Source: Casuarina equisetifolia (lineage: Eukaryota > Streptophyta > Magnoliopsida > Fagales > Casuarinaceae). Taken from it: a stretch of DNA of 64,000 nt. Numbering within the stretch: position 1 is the first letter of the stretch; every line of letters starts with the position of its first letter. Below the pieces are notes generated by a model. The model did no database searches and had not been told where the DNA came from. It saw only the letters and a list, made by a program, of their open reading frames with translations. Below are positions 13,501 through 25,388 of the stretch, one piece after another. The DNA is taken from contig CM052362.1 in assembly GCA_028551475.1 (NCBI GenBank), positions 2,612,166 through 2,676,165 of the forward strand. Reading direction: 5' to 3'. The translations under genes and the position numbers were made by a program.

Positions 13501-15594
13501 CCATATGAATTGTTTTATGGAAAAAGGTCAAATGTAGCATATTTTCACATATTTGGATGTAAATGTTTTGTGCATAATAATGGAAAAGAAAATTTGGATA
13601 AATTCGATTCTAAAAGTGATGAAGGAATCTTTCTAGGATACTCTAGTAATAGCAAAGCATTTAGAGTTCTAAATAGAAAAACATTAGTGGTAGAGGAATC
13701 AGGCCATGTAATATTTGATGAAACTATTAACTCCCAAGCAAGGGAAAGGTTAATTACATGTGCAGATGAAAATCCAATGCTTGCACCACTTCTGGACACT
13801 TCACAAAGCAATGCTTCTAGTACAAGTAAAGATTCAAAATCTATACCATTGCTGGAAGCTCCAGACAGCAACTCTCCCGATGCTAGCATTATATAAGATG
13901 AAAAGGAAGAGTGGCAAGAACATATGCAAAGAGACCCCACTTATCCAAGGGTACAAAATGAGGTAACTCCTACTAATATTATTGGAAATTCCTTGGATAA
14001 GGTCAGTACTCATTCCTCAACCTATAATATTTGTGCATTTGCTGCATTCCTATCACAAGAAGAACCTAGGAACATTAAAGAAGCACTACTTGATAGTAAT
14101 TGGATCATTGCCATGTAAGAAGAGTTAAATCAATTTCAAAGAAGTAAAGTTTGGAAATTAACTCTTAGACCAGAAAATAAAACCATCATTGGAACAAAAT
14201 AAGTATATAGGAATAAAATGGATGAACATGGAACAATAATTAGAAATAAGGCTAGACTTGTTGCACAAGGATATAACCAAGAAGAAGGCATAGACTATGA
14301 TAAGACTTATGCATCAGTAGCTAGATTGGAATCCATTCGCATGCTTTTAGCTTATGCATCTCATAAGAATTTCAAATTGTTTCAAATGGATGTCAAAAGT
14401 GCATTTTTGAATGGCTACATAAATGAGGAAGTATATGTTGAACAACCTCCTGGTTTTGAAGATCCTTTGTTTCCAAATCATGTTTTTAAACTCACTAAGG
14501 CATTGTATGGTTTGAAACAAGCCCTAAGAGCTTGGTATGATCGTTTGAGTACATACTTGGTGGAAAACAACTTCAAAAAGGGTGCTGTAGACACTACTCT
14601 ATTCATCAAGTCACATGATTATGATATTCTCTTAGTTCAAATATATGTGGATGACATCATTTTTGGTTCATCTAATTCATCTTTATGCATTGAATTTGCT
14701 GAACTTATGAAGAAAGAATTTGAAATGAGCATGATGGGAGAACTTAGTTATTTTCTAGGATTGCAAATCAAGTAAATAGCACATGGTATTTTTATCTCTC
14801 AAAGTAAATTTACATATGAACTTCTTAAGAAGTTCAACTTTGATCAAGTCAAAGAGATAGACACTCCTATGGGTACTTCTACCTATATACATGCTGACCC
14901 GAAAGGTACTTCCATTGATCAAAAGACTTATAGAAGTATGATAGGATCATTGTTATACCTCACTACTTCCCGACCTGATATTCTTTTTAGTGTGTGTATT
15001 TGTGCACGATATCAAGCTGATCCTAAAGAGAGTCATCTTGCTACTGTAAAGAGAATCTTTCAATATCTCAAGCACACAACTAAGCTTGGTATATGGTATC
15101 CTAGAGAGTCATCATTTTATTTGCATGCATATAGTGATGCAGATTATGCTGGTTGCAAAACTAATCGTAAGAGTACTAGTGGGACATGTCAATTTCTAGG
15201 AAATATGTTAGTTTTATGGTTCTCTAAGAAGTAACAAAGTGTTGGTATCTCTACTACCGAAGTTGAATATATTGCTTTGGGTAGTTGTTGTGCACAAGTT
15301 CTTTGGATGAAAAATCAACTTGCTGATTTTAATTCATTTCAAAGTTCTATACCTTTGAAGTGTGATAACATAAATGCTATTAACCTCACAAAAAATCCTG
15401 TTCAGCACTCTCGCACTAAACACATCGAGATTAGACATCACTTTATAAGAGATCATGCCCTTAAGGGAAATGTCACCATAGAATATGTTAGCACTCTTCA
15501 CCAACTTGCTGACATTTTTACTAAACCTCTAGATAAAGAAAGGTTTTGTTATCTAAGAAGAGAGTTAGGAATGTGTAATGTAGATGATTTATAA
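10574..15594 (+). pseudogene. Copia gag-pol polyprotein, broken
   Basis: Order of domains: gag (UBN2 type, ATG 10574), zinc knuckle CFECKKPGHMKANC near 11356, Lys/Glu-rich coiled-coil region (11615-12110), a second knuckle CTYCKYVGHSIDKC near 12256, protease WIVDSGCSKHM near 12470, integrase with an HHCC region, VDDYSRF, RTDNGTEF and QQNGVVERKN, then RT with YVDD near 14647 and RNase H ending ADIFTKPLD. Stops in frame at 10718, 11555, 13894, 14116, 14200, 14773 and 15232. Frame changes near 12100, 12425 and 13097; the first two compensate. All copia domains are present but no full polyprotein can be translated, so the element depends on others or is dead. Confidence 0.9.
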
Positions 15595-16807
15595 GTCCAG
15601 TTTTCACAAAATCTGCATCACTACATTAATGTATTGGCATACATGTGCTCTTCATCAATCTCATGATTGAAGTAGCCTTCATTGTCAATCAACATTCCCT
15701 TTCTTGTAACAAGAAAGGGCCCTTCCTAGTTTGAGGGGGAGTTTACTTGGTATTCCGCTGCATAACTCCAAACTCCATTGCAAAACTCCAAACTCTACTA
15801 CAAACTCCAGTCTACAACAATGGTAGGCACTACTACTCAGGGGGAGCTCTTGATTCATTAAATTTGGTATGATCTTTCCAATTTTTGGTTACCTAAGCAT
15901 ACAACACATGCTCTGTAAGATCTATCTCTACTTTATTATGTTGCTGGAATTTACATTATGGACATGGTGTTGCTGTGAATATGAATATGCAACTATGTAT
16001 GCTGCTATGAACTTTGACTCCTATCACTATGATCGTGCTGTGAACTCTTAATTATGATCATATGGTGTTGATCTTATGATAATGGTTGCTGCTATGTCTT
16101 TCTCATATTCATCATATATCTTGTCGTAAATTTCTGCACAATGTTGAGAATGTGAAAGGAACATGGTATGTATTGAGCATGTATGCTCTCATTATATGTC
16201 TATGGGGGAGATTATCATGCAGAAAATTTATCTCACTATAACCTTTTGTTATGTGGCTGGTTGGCTTACTTTGCAAGGAAGTTATCCTTGAGGGAGAGCT
16301 ATGAGCTCTTGGAGATAATCACATACCATAATTCTTATGATTTTGGTGGAGATAAATGTTTGCTTATTTTGGTTATAGTCCATGGTTTGATGCTTTTGGT
16401 GTTGATAAAACAAAAAGGGGGAGAGATATATGTTATGATGCTACGTTGATCATATATATTTGATATACTTTGAGCTTGTTATAAGGGGAGAATTTGTTAT
16501 AACATGTGAAATATTAGTCATATGCACCTTAGGAGAAATATATATTGATTATATTTGTCATATGCACTTTGAACTTGTTATAAGGAAGAAATATATAACT
16601 TGTCTTAAGGAATATATTTCTCATGGATTATCTTGATGTGTGTTGGATTTGGATTAATTTATACATCAATATATATGCTTAAAGTTATCCAACAAATGAT
16701 CATATTTATTTTGGAAACTTGAAAAGTGAAGAATTGTTGCTCCACTTTAGAAACTCATATTGCATTAAAATGTTTTATTTTATTATCATCATCAAAAAGA
16801 GGGAGAA
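15595..16807 (+). other. Non-coding 3' region with repeated polypurine tracts
   Basis: There is no convincing env-like gene; the frames at 15869 and 16183 are short and unsupported. GGGGGAG or GGGGAG tracts recur at about 15735, 15839, 16204, 16416 and 16485, and the functional-position tract AAAAAGAGGGAGAA lies at 16794-16807 beside the 3' LTR. Multiple tracts of this kind have been described in Sireviruses. Confidence 0.7.
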
Positions 16808-18470
16808 TGTTGGAATATATTTTAATATTATTAGAATATATAAACATTTTGATGATGAGAAAAATGTGCATTATAATATGAAATATTATAATTATTAGTT
16901 GATTATTTGTAGGATTTTATAAGCAAAATAATATGGATTAAATTGCAGGAATTGGGTTGAAAAATGAGAGGCCAAAAATTGTGTAGAGCTCGTACAGATG
17001 AAGCCCAGCCAATTCGTGGATCCAGTCCAGTAGTCGCTTGCCAGCCTAGCCCGTGCAAACACTCGCCAGTCCAGAGACGCGTTCCAGCCCGCGAGTCAGG
17101 CCCGTGCAAATGCGACCCAATCCAGAGGCGTGATCCAATCCAGAAGCACAACCCATTCGCCCGCTTGCCTGCAACCCGTGACCCGCGACTCAGCTCTCTG
17201 GATCATCAGCCCGACCCGTAATCCGCTCGTAGACGTGACTTCGTCGGTAGATTTGACCGCCCATTTCACCTCCAATCAAGGTGCATGATAGCTTGTTGGA
17301 AAGCTAATGAAGAGGAGAAGTTTTCTGTGAAGAGAAAACAAAGACCCACTACTCAGAGAGGATCAATTTGAAGAAATGGTGAAGCTCATCGAGTTTTTGC
17401 CTTAACTGATCAAAAGTGAAATTGGAAGCAGATTAGAGGGTTTCTAAAGACAATTTTAAAGGGCTTTTGTAAGAAAAATGATGCTTTATCAATCTATGAA
17501 GGACCCATGAAGAATTGATTCAAGATTGGAGAGAATTAAAGAAGATTTAAGTGAAACCCGAAACTTGCTCCATAGAACCTAAATTACAGAGTTTTAAGTT
17601 GAAACCAAAACTGCACCGTTTTGGATGGGGTTTTGAAATAAATGAAGGCAGAACCTCTTCACGACATTTTGTTTCTCTTAAGCTAAAAAATGGACAGAGA
17701 AGAGGGAAATAAAGAGCTCCAACAGGAAGAAGATTTGATGGTGCTCAGAAGTGTCAGAACGGCTCTTTGAAGTGAGAGGTTAGTTGCTTTGAAGGTATTT
17801 AAGCAAGTTTATCTTCACCATTATTAGTGGTCCGAAAATCATAAACAAAGAAAGTAAATTGTGAAGCATCTCATACTACTCATCCTAGCTCATCCAAACC
17901 TATGATTTTGATCTTCATTGGGTGACTAATTTCTAAACTCATTACTTGCTTACTAGAGAATTAATTTGTGCTTCATTATACTCCATTATTGAAGTTGATT
18001 TTCTACAAGTAGACTTTACTAGGGTTTGAACGAATTTGGGGCTTTTGTCCATTTACTCTGTACTGAGCTTCTAGCAGTTGTTTAAAGCTTCTAAACTTGT
18101 ATTACATATCTTACAGAAGCTTAGTTCGAAATTTGTAATAAGCTTGATAAACTTTGACTTGTTGATGTGTGTTGAGACATACATTGTAATTGTGATCCTT
18201 GGTGTAAGGATTGTTTGAGTCATTGAGGAGGAGTTGGAAAATGTAGGAGAAAGTTTCTCCTAGCTTTGTAGTAAAGTGGACTTCAACTGGTTGTGTTGAA
18301 GAGAAGAGGGTGGAAGTAGGTGAAAAAGGGCCGAACCACCGTGTAAACTTGTGTCTTGTCTCTCTTGTGTTTAATTATATTTGAATAAAAGTGATTGAAC
18401 ATAAATTAAAAGTAAATTTTTAAATAGAAACCTAATTCACCCCCCTCTTAGGTTGCTATAGGATCCAACA
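16808..18470 (+). repeat. 3' LTR of Sirevirus-like element (1663 bp)
   Basis: Same ends as the 5' LTR, followed directly by the TSD GAAAC at 18471-18475. Differences from the 5' LTR include the loss of about 19 bp in the CpG-rich stretch and about 16 bp near 18388. Confidence 0.92.
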
Positions 18471-18475
18471 GAAAC

Positions 18476-19400
18476 AAATACAAAATGATTCAATTATAAT
18501 TTCTTTTCCAAGGCAACTGAAATAGAAGTGTTTTAGAACCTGCAGAGTAGAATAGTTCATGTGAAAGCACATCGTTTTCAAGCCGCTAAACATCTAAAGC
18601 CCTAACCACGTCATTTCAACAAGAGAGTGTTTCAAACAAAAGGAGGGAACAAATCCTCTGGTTGTTCCATAAACTACCCTCTGTTTTGGAAAGGAGGAAA
18701 CCACTGTAGCCAGAAAGCCTAATCTGCAACAAATCTAGTGCGTATTGTCTTCTAATAGGCAACAAAATGGTCAGACTGCCAAATCAGGGTACCATATGAT
18801 GCTTGTTGGCCCCGATCCAAGTTACCTTTTTCCTAACTTAGCTTAACAAAACGTCAGGATTTGTTGTGCAAGTTTGCTATACGTTCATTCAAAAATTAAG
18901 GATTGATTCAACACATTCACCGTCTCTTTTTTCTTCAGTTCAATTTTGTTCATAGGTCCACTAATTTGGACCACCATGTAAACTAAGTCGGACATGATTA
19001 TTTTGTTTTTAATAAAAAATGTATAAAAACTAAATTAAACCAGTTAATTATTGAAATTGTAAAACTAAAATAATGTTAAATGACACTATTAACATAAAAT
19101 TAAAAAAAAATCCTTCATACTGGTAAATAGTAAAAAAGAAAAACAACTTATTAATATAGTTTTAAATCTGATACGGATTCACTTGTTAGATAACATTACA
19201 CACATATATATTCTTTCCTTATTTAAATTTTTATGGGACTTTTTTAATGCTGAAAAAGAAGCTTAAATTCCTTCTACCGATAGTGTAATAAAGTTCTGAT
19301 AGTATACAGATTTACAGTCATTAAACATCTGACAAAGTGTTGGCGTCCCTTTAGGCTAGGAAAGAAAAATAATCAAAAGTAAGTTAGAAATTAGAAAGAG
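18476..19400. other. Block A spacer resumed after the retroelement
   Basis: The part up to about 18990 aligns with 46130-46610 in block B (shared CATCGTTTTCAAGCC, CCTAACCACGTCATTT, AAAAGGAGGGAAC). The rest is AT-rich. No gene is seen. Confidence 0.7.
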
Positions 19401-19404
19401 CTTA

Positions 19405-19980
19405 ATGAGTGTTCACCGTGAATACACCTTTGAGGTCCCAAAAGCCTGATGACAAAAGACGAAGAATAAGAGCAGCATAACTGACGGCGCTTTCACAGGC
19501 ATGTTGACAAACATCAAGTTTTGGGTCATGTAAATGGACGATGTTTCCTCATCCTGCTACACACAAATAGATCTTCGTTCCGCTCTTCAGTACTTCAATA
19601 ACGCTTTTCTTGCACTTTTTCGCTCATCCTCAAGAATTGAAAAGCTGCTTCTGCACGCCGAGCAACTACAAGATGCAAATCCTGGAGTTAGGGATGGGCT
19701 TGAGAGGCTAAACGATGTCATTTATGAATGGGCCAGTAACTACGGATAACTTGTCGGACGCAGTTTCCATTAGCTCTAAGATAAGATGTCTTGACACAGG
19801 ATGAGAGGGCAAAAAAGTACACATGTTCTTTTTCAAATCATAGCAACTCCTCTATGGTCTTAGAATGGATCATAATATCGTGATGATTCGAGAGAGATTA
19901 GATAACATTGCAAGTCTTGATGCAATTAAGAAATGTGTGAAATTTCACCTTGCTAGCTTAACGGAGTAAGATGTCATATC
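19405..19980 (+). pseudogene. CNL relic: promoter, leader and Rx-N region
   Basis: The leader (TCTTCGTTCCGCTCTTCAGT, 19569-19588) matches the 5' UTR of CNL copy 2 at about 36609. It is followed by degraded Rx-N coding: HAEQLQDANPG..LERLNDV compares with DAEEKQTGS..LGRLSDL in copy 2. Further on, KKVHMFF, LLYGLRMDHNI and RERLDNIA match the KVRIFF, VYGVKMGHKI and KEKFDAIA segment. Several stops and indels break it, and the P-loop and everything after it are missing. The TATAAAA of copy 2 is not kept (GGTCATGTAAATGG instead). A related relic is at 46606-46800. Confidence 0.75.
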
Positions 19981-21720
19981 TTTATAAGCTTCAAAATATT
20001 TGATGGATGATTATGCCTTCACAATCTTAAAGTTTATCTATTTTCTTCTTAATCAATTATGTTCAAGCACGTGGAGCTCTGCTGGAATTATTCATTTTAT
20101 TTTTTGTATTTTTCTATAATTGAGTTGTCAAATTTTTTCAATCAACTATCAATATTGTTTAGATATTCAAAAAGACTATGACAAGTAAAACATCTAATTT
20201 TATACTTTTAATTTTGATTTTTATGAAGTACAGAGTACAACAGTAAAAAAATGATAGAATTGTCATATTTGACAACTAAAAGCAAAAAAATATTAATTTG
20301 TTATTCTGTAGTAATTTTTTCAAGTTGCGATATGAAACAAAAGTGAAAACTAACTATTAAGAGGTTTAGAATGGGTTTGTAAAATATATGCTTCTTTTTT
20401 GTTTATTTATTTTTATATATTTCTTCTCAATTGTAAATAATAATTTCCTTCTGGTTAGCTCCCGCAAATGTCTGATAATGCAAAACTTTCAACTAAATAT
20501 TTGTACCTTGTAGTCATTAGTGGTCGAATTAAAGACCATCAAAAGAGGAACGAAAAAATGTGCTGGTGGTTTAGAAAACGAAGTGTTAACATTATTATCT
20601 ATTATTTGTTACCATATTAATATTGGAGAGGCTAACTATACATTTCCTATATTGTAAGTACGAACAATTACTTGACATTGGAGTTTGATTTGTAGAGTGA
20701 TTTTTATCAAGGCAAGTTTGTAAGTTAACTGGATGTTAAAGAGTTTCATAAGGCAAAGCAAAGACATTAAGAAATAATAAATATAGTTACTATTTGTTTT
20801 GCACGAATATAAATATATTTATTTTTCTTTATCACGTGTTATACATAAGCTTAAATGATATATTGTGATATATCCAAACTAATAAATCTAATTGACAGGT
20901 AGAGCTACTATATTGATTAGATAAATTTTTATTATTATTTTTTTAAGCATTTAAGTGAGACTATTTGTTTATTTAAAAGCCATTGTTCTTAAAATCGGTG
21001 TTGCTTATTTAAAAAGAAATCAATAAATGTTTTCAAATATGAAATTGATTTAAGTTAGTTAAACTAGACCTTCATTTTCTAAGGCTTGTCTTCTAAATGG
21101 TATTGTTAAAAGAAAGTATAAATGAAAGAGTAAATAAATTATTATTTTTTACAGAATTTTTAAATTGAAAAAAAAATTGATTCTTATATTTCTATTGTTA
21201 TGCCTGTTTTGGTTATTTAACCCAAAATGCACTATAGTATAAATTTCATTCCATTTGAATGGTATTAGTATGTGAATAACATAACCTAAACTAGCTACCT
21301 TATGAGTAATTTTCCGAAGTAAGATGACAAGTTAATGAATTGTTCAACTAATTTTCCGAAGTAAGATGACAAGTTAATGAATTGTTCAACTAATTTTCTT
21401 CATAATTAAGTCTGTCCTTAATTAGTTTTGTTGAAATTATAATATATAATGTTACAAATGAAAATAAATACATATATACATACACACACACACACACACA
21501 CATATATATATGTAATCTCAAAATTAAAAATGAAAGAATCTAAATTTGAATAAGAGTGAAAGAGACATAAGGTTTTATAAAGAATATGACAACTTGTATA
21601 CTGTGATATAGAAAGCACAAAAAGAGGTCTGGGTAAGTGGCAAATGTATGAAAAATTATTCAAACTGAAACAAAGGGAAGAGAAAATGTCCTCAAAAGTA
21701 GACTTATGGTATCTTTTTTG
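19981..21720. other. AT-rich duplicated spacer, block A
   Basis: 20040-20095 matches 47505-47560 and 20095-21720 matches 50395-51520 (for example GAGTTGTCAAATTTTTTCA and ATTCAAAAAGACT). No coding potential is seen. A perfect tandem pair of about 60 bp lies at 21300-21400 (TTTTCCGAAGTAAGATGACA twice). Confidence 0.7.
21471..21513. repeat. (CA)n-(TA)n microsatellite
   Basis: About 11 CA units followed by TA units. It causes a run of Val-Cys codons in a minus-strand chance frame. Confidence 0.95.
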
Positions 21721-22164
21721 GTCCAAACCATTCTAAATTCTCGTATTTGTGTGCGGCGTTATGTGTTGATATAATCTATTTCCTTTCAGGTTTGACAATG
21801 TCATCATGTCCGAGCTGCAAACAACACAAACAAGAGAAATGTGAAAAGCCAAAAGGAAGAAGACGCGACCAAAGACCAACGTAATGTATCGGGCATAACC
21901 TTCCGGGCTCTCTGCTGCAGGCCGTGGTATTTAATTACAGCACGTCCTCGGTCATGCGTGGCCTGAAATCTCGTGAAGCAAGGCAACCCAAGAAGCTTAG
22001 CGTGTTGATCAGAATAATGAAAAAGATGTTCGCTGAACGAAAAAGTTTTACACATATATGTGTAGCGCGTGCTTACTATCTCTTGGATAGCACGAAAATG
22101 TTATATTTTGCAATCTTAAATTTATTTAAGACCAGTAAAAAAAAGGACACACTATTAAAAACAA
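21721..22164. other. Spacer between duplicated block and chromovirus relic
   Basis: No gene is recognised. 22090-22135 resembles the first arm of the palindrome at 29760-29825 (ATATTTTGCAATCTTAAATT... and AAGACCAGTAAA versus AAGACCGGTAAA), which links this point to sequence 7.6 kb away. The frame opening at 21924 is probably a chance extension of the retroelement frame. Confidence 0.45.
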
Positions 22165-24906
22165 AAAGAAATGTTTCTGTCCCAACTCTTGCTTGGTTAG
22201 ATACCATTCAAGAGGAAGTTAAATATGATTCAGCTCTTCAAGAGATTCTGCACAAAATCAGTCTTGATACTACAAGAAAAGATTGGCAGTATAAAAATGG
22301 AGTAGTGTTCTTTCAAAATCAGATCCATTTAGGAAAGAATTCTACCCTCATTCCGGTTATTCTCCAAGAGTTTTATGGTTCCACACATGAAGGGTATTTC
22401 AAGACTTGGCAAAGAATAAAAGCTGTTTTTCATTAGGTGCAAATGAAGGATGTTGTGCGAAAATTTGTCCAAGAATGCATGGTCTATCAACAAGTTAAGT
22501 GGCAAAATACAAAAGCCAATGGTTTAATGCAACCATTACCAATTCCAGCACATATATGGGAGGATATCTCTATGGATTTCATAGATGGGTTGCCAGTTTC
22601 TAAGGGAAAACAAGTCATCATTGTGGTTATAGATAGACCATCCAAAATGGCCCATTTTATGGCTTTATCTCACCCCTATTCAACTGTAAGTGTGGCTACA
22701 GTCTTTTTTGATTTCATTTTTAAGCTTTATGATAAGCCTAAAAGCATTGTGTGTGATAGAGATGTAGTCTTTACAAGTAGTTTTTAAAGGCAGTTATTTG
22801 AATTACAAGGTACCGGTTCAACTTCTCCAATGCATATTACTCTCAAACCGATGGTCAATCTAAAGTAATAAATAAGACCTTGGAAGTTTACCTTCGTTTT
22901 TTTACTTAGGATCACCCTAAGGAATGGTTGAGATGGTTATCATGGGCTGAGTATTGCTATAATACTAGCATCCATGTTGCTCATAGTAAGTCCCTTTATG
23001 AGTTGGGATATGGCCATGCTCCCCCCTCTCTTATTTCTTATGTTCAGGGTTCCTCTCCTTTGGAAATAGTTGATTAGGAATTAAATGCTCATGATGAAAT
23101 TTTCAAGGATATAACGAAACAATTGAAAGGTGCTCAAGCTCGTATGAAAAGATATTATGATGCTGGTAGAACAAAGGTGCAGTTTCAAGTTCGTGACATT
23201 GTTTATCTTAAGTTACAACCTTACAGAGGTACTTCCTTGGTAATCTAAAAGAATTACAAGCTTTCTCCATGATATTTTGGTCCTTGTGAGGTTCTACAAC
23301 GAATTAGTGAAGTGGTGTTCGGTGAAATCTAAATGCAAGTGAACATGTCGAACAAGTAATATAATGATAAGAAAGATATCGTCCCACAGAGATTGGTGAT
23401 TACTAGACCAACTAATTACTAACGGTGAATAACTCCTAGAATTTATCTAGTAAACCAAATTGATGGATGATAGATTAACTAACTAAGTCTAAGAAAACTT
23501 AATAAAAGAAATATGTTAGAGCATATGACTTCACCATAATTACTAGGTACTAATATTGATTATTTATGCTTGCAAGAGAGATAATATCTATGTGATGGCG
23601 GAATTTCCTAATTTATTTACTATCCTATGTCTAGGTATAGCAAACCTATTTAGTTCATTAATTCACTATATCTCTATATGTGAATTGAAACAAACCAAAT
23701 GCATTAGGATCTATGAATATTCCCAGTTTACACCAAAAGCCACACAAACAATATGGTATATGTCTATCCATATTTAATTTATGGTTACATATTACAAGAA
23801 GCAACTGCATGCTATTTCCTGTCGGTCTTTAACATGCAAATCAAGTCATCTAAGTGGTAGCTAATCACCTAAAAGCATTAAACTCCGTAATATGTAACTT
23901 CACATAAATAAAATATCTTGCAAAACATAATAATCATAAGATTCATACCATCATAATTAGGTTACATCATAGCTCTAACAAAAATAAACTAAAACATAAA
24001 GAAATAATGAGGAAGAATAGTAATAAGAAATAAAGAAGGCATCTTGAATCCAAGAACAAGAAGTCTGTCACCCTTTTTGTCTTCTTTTCAAGAAAACCTT
24101 GAATTCTTGGCTTTTTTCTTGAGTTGTGCTCAATTTCCTCCTCCTCCTCTTTTTTTGCCTCTTCTCTTCTCTTAAATAGGGTTTAGGTTTAGACCTATCT
24201 CCTATCCTAGTAGAATTGGGTTTTAGAGACCTAAAACAATTGGGTTTTAGAGACCTAAAGCAATTAGGTTTTGAACTCCTAAATTAATTGAGATTTGAAT
24301 TCCTAACATGACTGGGTTTTCTATTTAAATAGAAAATCCAATAACAATAGAAAATCTAATAACAATTATCCAAAGCCCAAGCCCATCTTGACTCTCTTGA
24401 TCTTGATATTATAATTTTGCCATACAATAAGCATCAGGTTCTCCATGTTCATCCCTTTTCTCCTTGCCTTCTTATGCTACAAAAACAAGATAAATTCAAA
24501 TAAATAAGAGGAGTTCAAATATTTTCTCATAAGCATTGTATTATTTATTGCTTAAAAAATAGGTAAAATAACTCTATAAAAATAGAGTTATCAAGTGGCT
24601 TACATATTGAAATTGCCCCTAGGTTCTCAGTTACATAATGTTTTCCATGTCTTTATGCTTAAGAAAGCTATTAACGACTATATAGTGGTTCAACATGACT
24701 TAATAGTTTTCTTGCAAGTTAAAGACATTATTAGTGCACTACCACAAGTTATTTTGGATCATGGTATCCATAAGAAACAATCTCAACTCTTGGTGCATGG
24801 CAAGGATTGCCCTTGCAGAAGGCTACTTGGATCGCTAGTAATGTCTTCAACCAGTGATATCCCTTCTTTAACCTTAAGGACAAGGTTTCTATTAAAGGAA
24901 AAGGAG
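22165..24906 (+). pseudogene. Ty3/gypsy chromovirus integrase relic, split by a solo LTR
   Basis: The 3' part of pol only. Seen: RNase H/integrase linker, zinc-binding region HEGYFKTWQRIKAVFH, a TAG where Trp is usual (22434-22436), and CMVYQQ where the family has a second Cys. Core motifs MDFIDGLP and CDRDVVFTSSF carry the two Asp; the catalytic Glu region reads QTDGQSKVIN, with Lys for Glu. After the inserted LTR (23316-24593) the frame resumes as VAYILKLP and HNVFHVFMLKK. A degenerate chromodomain follows near 24770-24880 (LVH.GKDCP region, frame-shifted), which points to a chromovirus. No gag, protease or RT was found upstream. It cannot encode a working integrase. Confidence 0.85.
23316..24593. 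mobile_element. Solo LTR (1278 bp) with 5-bp TSD
   Basis: Begins TGTTCGGTGAAATC and ends AATAGAGTTATCA, flanked by AGTGG at 23311-23315 and 24594-24598. Removing it and one TSD copy joins the chromovirus codons for RISEV and AYILKLP in frame. No internal retroelement sequence is present, so unequal recombination between two LTRs is the simplest explanation. A 5'-truncated copy of its last 580 bp lies at 46803-47384. The lineage is not identified. Confidence 0.9.
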
Positions 24907-25379
24907 TGCAACAACCCAAAGATTAATAAGAAAAAGATTGTATGTATTGTTTTATCTTGCACTATAGGCGTTTTTCATAATTGTTTAGCTAATGTCATTT
25001 GCTTTAGCAATGTATGCATTTTAAGCTTTTCTATTCAAAGTCTTAAGTCAGTTAAAAGGGTTGTTGAGGTGGTTAAATAAGTTGTTAAGCTATTGTAACT
25101 AACCAAGCAATATAAAAGGTTGTTAGTTTTGAATTACGAGGGATATCTTTTGAAGTAAGAGTTGTACTAGAGGTTAATTCCCTCAAAGAATCCCTTAGTT
25201 AAAGTGAGTTTTGAATTCCCTCTAAGAACTCAGAAATTTCTAGCATTTTTTCCAAATCGTCACAATTAGTCGCAGGAAGGCTTCCACTAAGGCGTTTGAG
25301 TTGGATTAGAGTTTAGTTCCCATTCAGTTGCATACTCATTCTACTTATAAAGAACATAATTAGAGTTTTGATCGCTGCA
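24907..25379 (+). repeat. Possible 3' LTR of the chromovirus relic
   Basis: A purine tract AAAGGAAAAGGAG ends at 24906 and TG follows. TATAAAAGG lies at 25111. The stretch ends GATCGCTGCA just before the TRIM. No partner LTR is visible, so the boundaries are inferred. Confidence 0.4.
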
Positions 25380-25388
25380 AAGGTGGAA

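Larger units (their letters stand above)
8795..18470 (+). mobile_element. Sirevirus-like Ty1/copia LTR retrotransposon, degenerate gag-pol
   Basis: A complete 9.7-kb element: LTRs at 8795-10496 and 16808-18470 (TG...CA, about 1.7 kb each, roughly 95% alike by eye with a few indels), a tRNA-Met primer site at 10499-10512, gag-pol at 10574-15594, a 1.2-kb non-coding 3' region and a terminal polypurine tract at 16794-16807. Perfect 5-bp TSD. Placement near Sireviruses rests on long LTRs, a coiled-coil segment after the gag zinc knuckle, and repeated GGGGGAG tracts ahead of the 3' LTR; this lineage call is inference. It inserted into block A after the block duplication, or at least is absent from block B. 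Confidence 0.93.

Noticed and set aside
15869..16449. Envelope-like gene of the Sirevirus-like element
   Set aside because: Frames are short, with no signal peptide or membrane segment supported, and the region is dominated by purine tracts.
21300..21400. CRISPR-like direct repeat
   Set aside because: Only two tandem copies without spacers, in plant nuclear DNA; a simple local duplication.
21924..22130. Start of a host gene fused to gypsy integrase
   Set aside because: The N-terminal part has no family signal; the open frame probably extends upstream by chance.
22165..25379. Endogenous pararetrovirus
   Set aside because: Integrase and a chromodomain are present, which pararetroviruses lack; it is a chromovirus relic.
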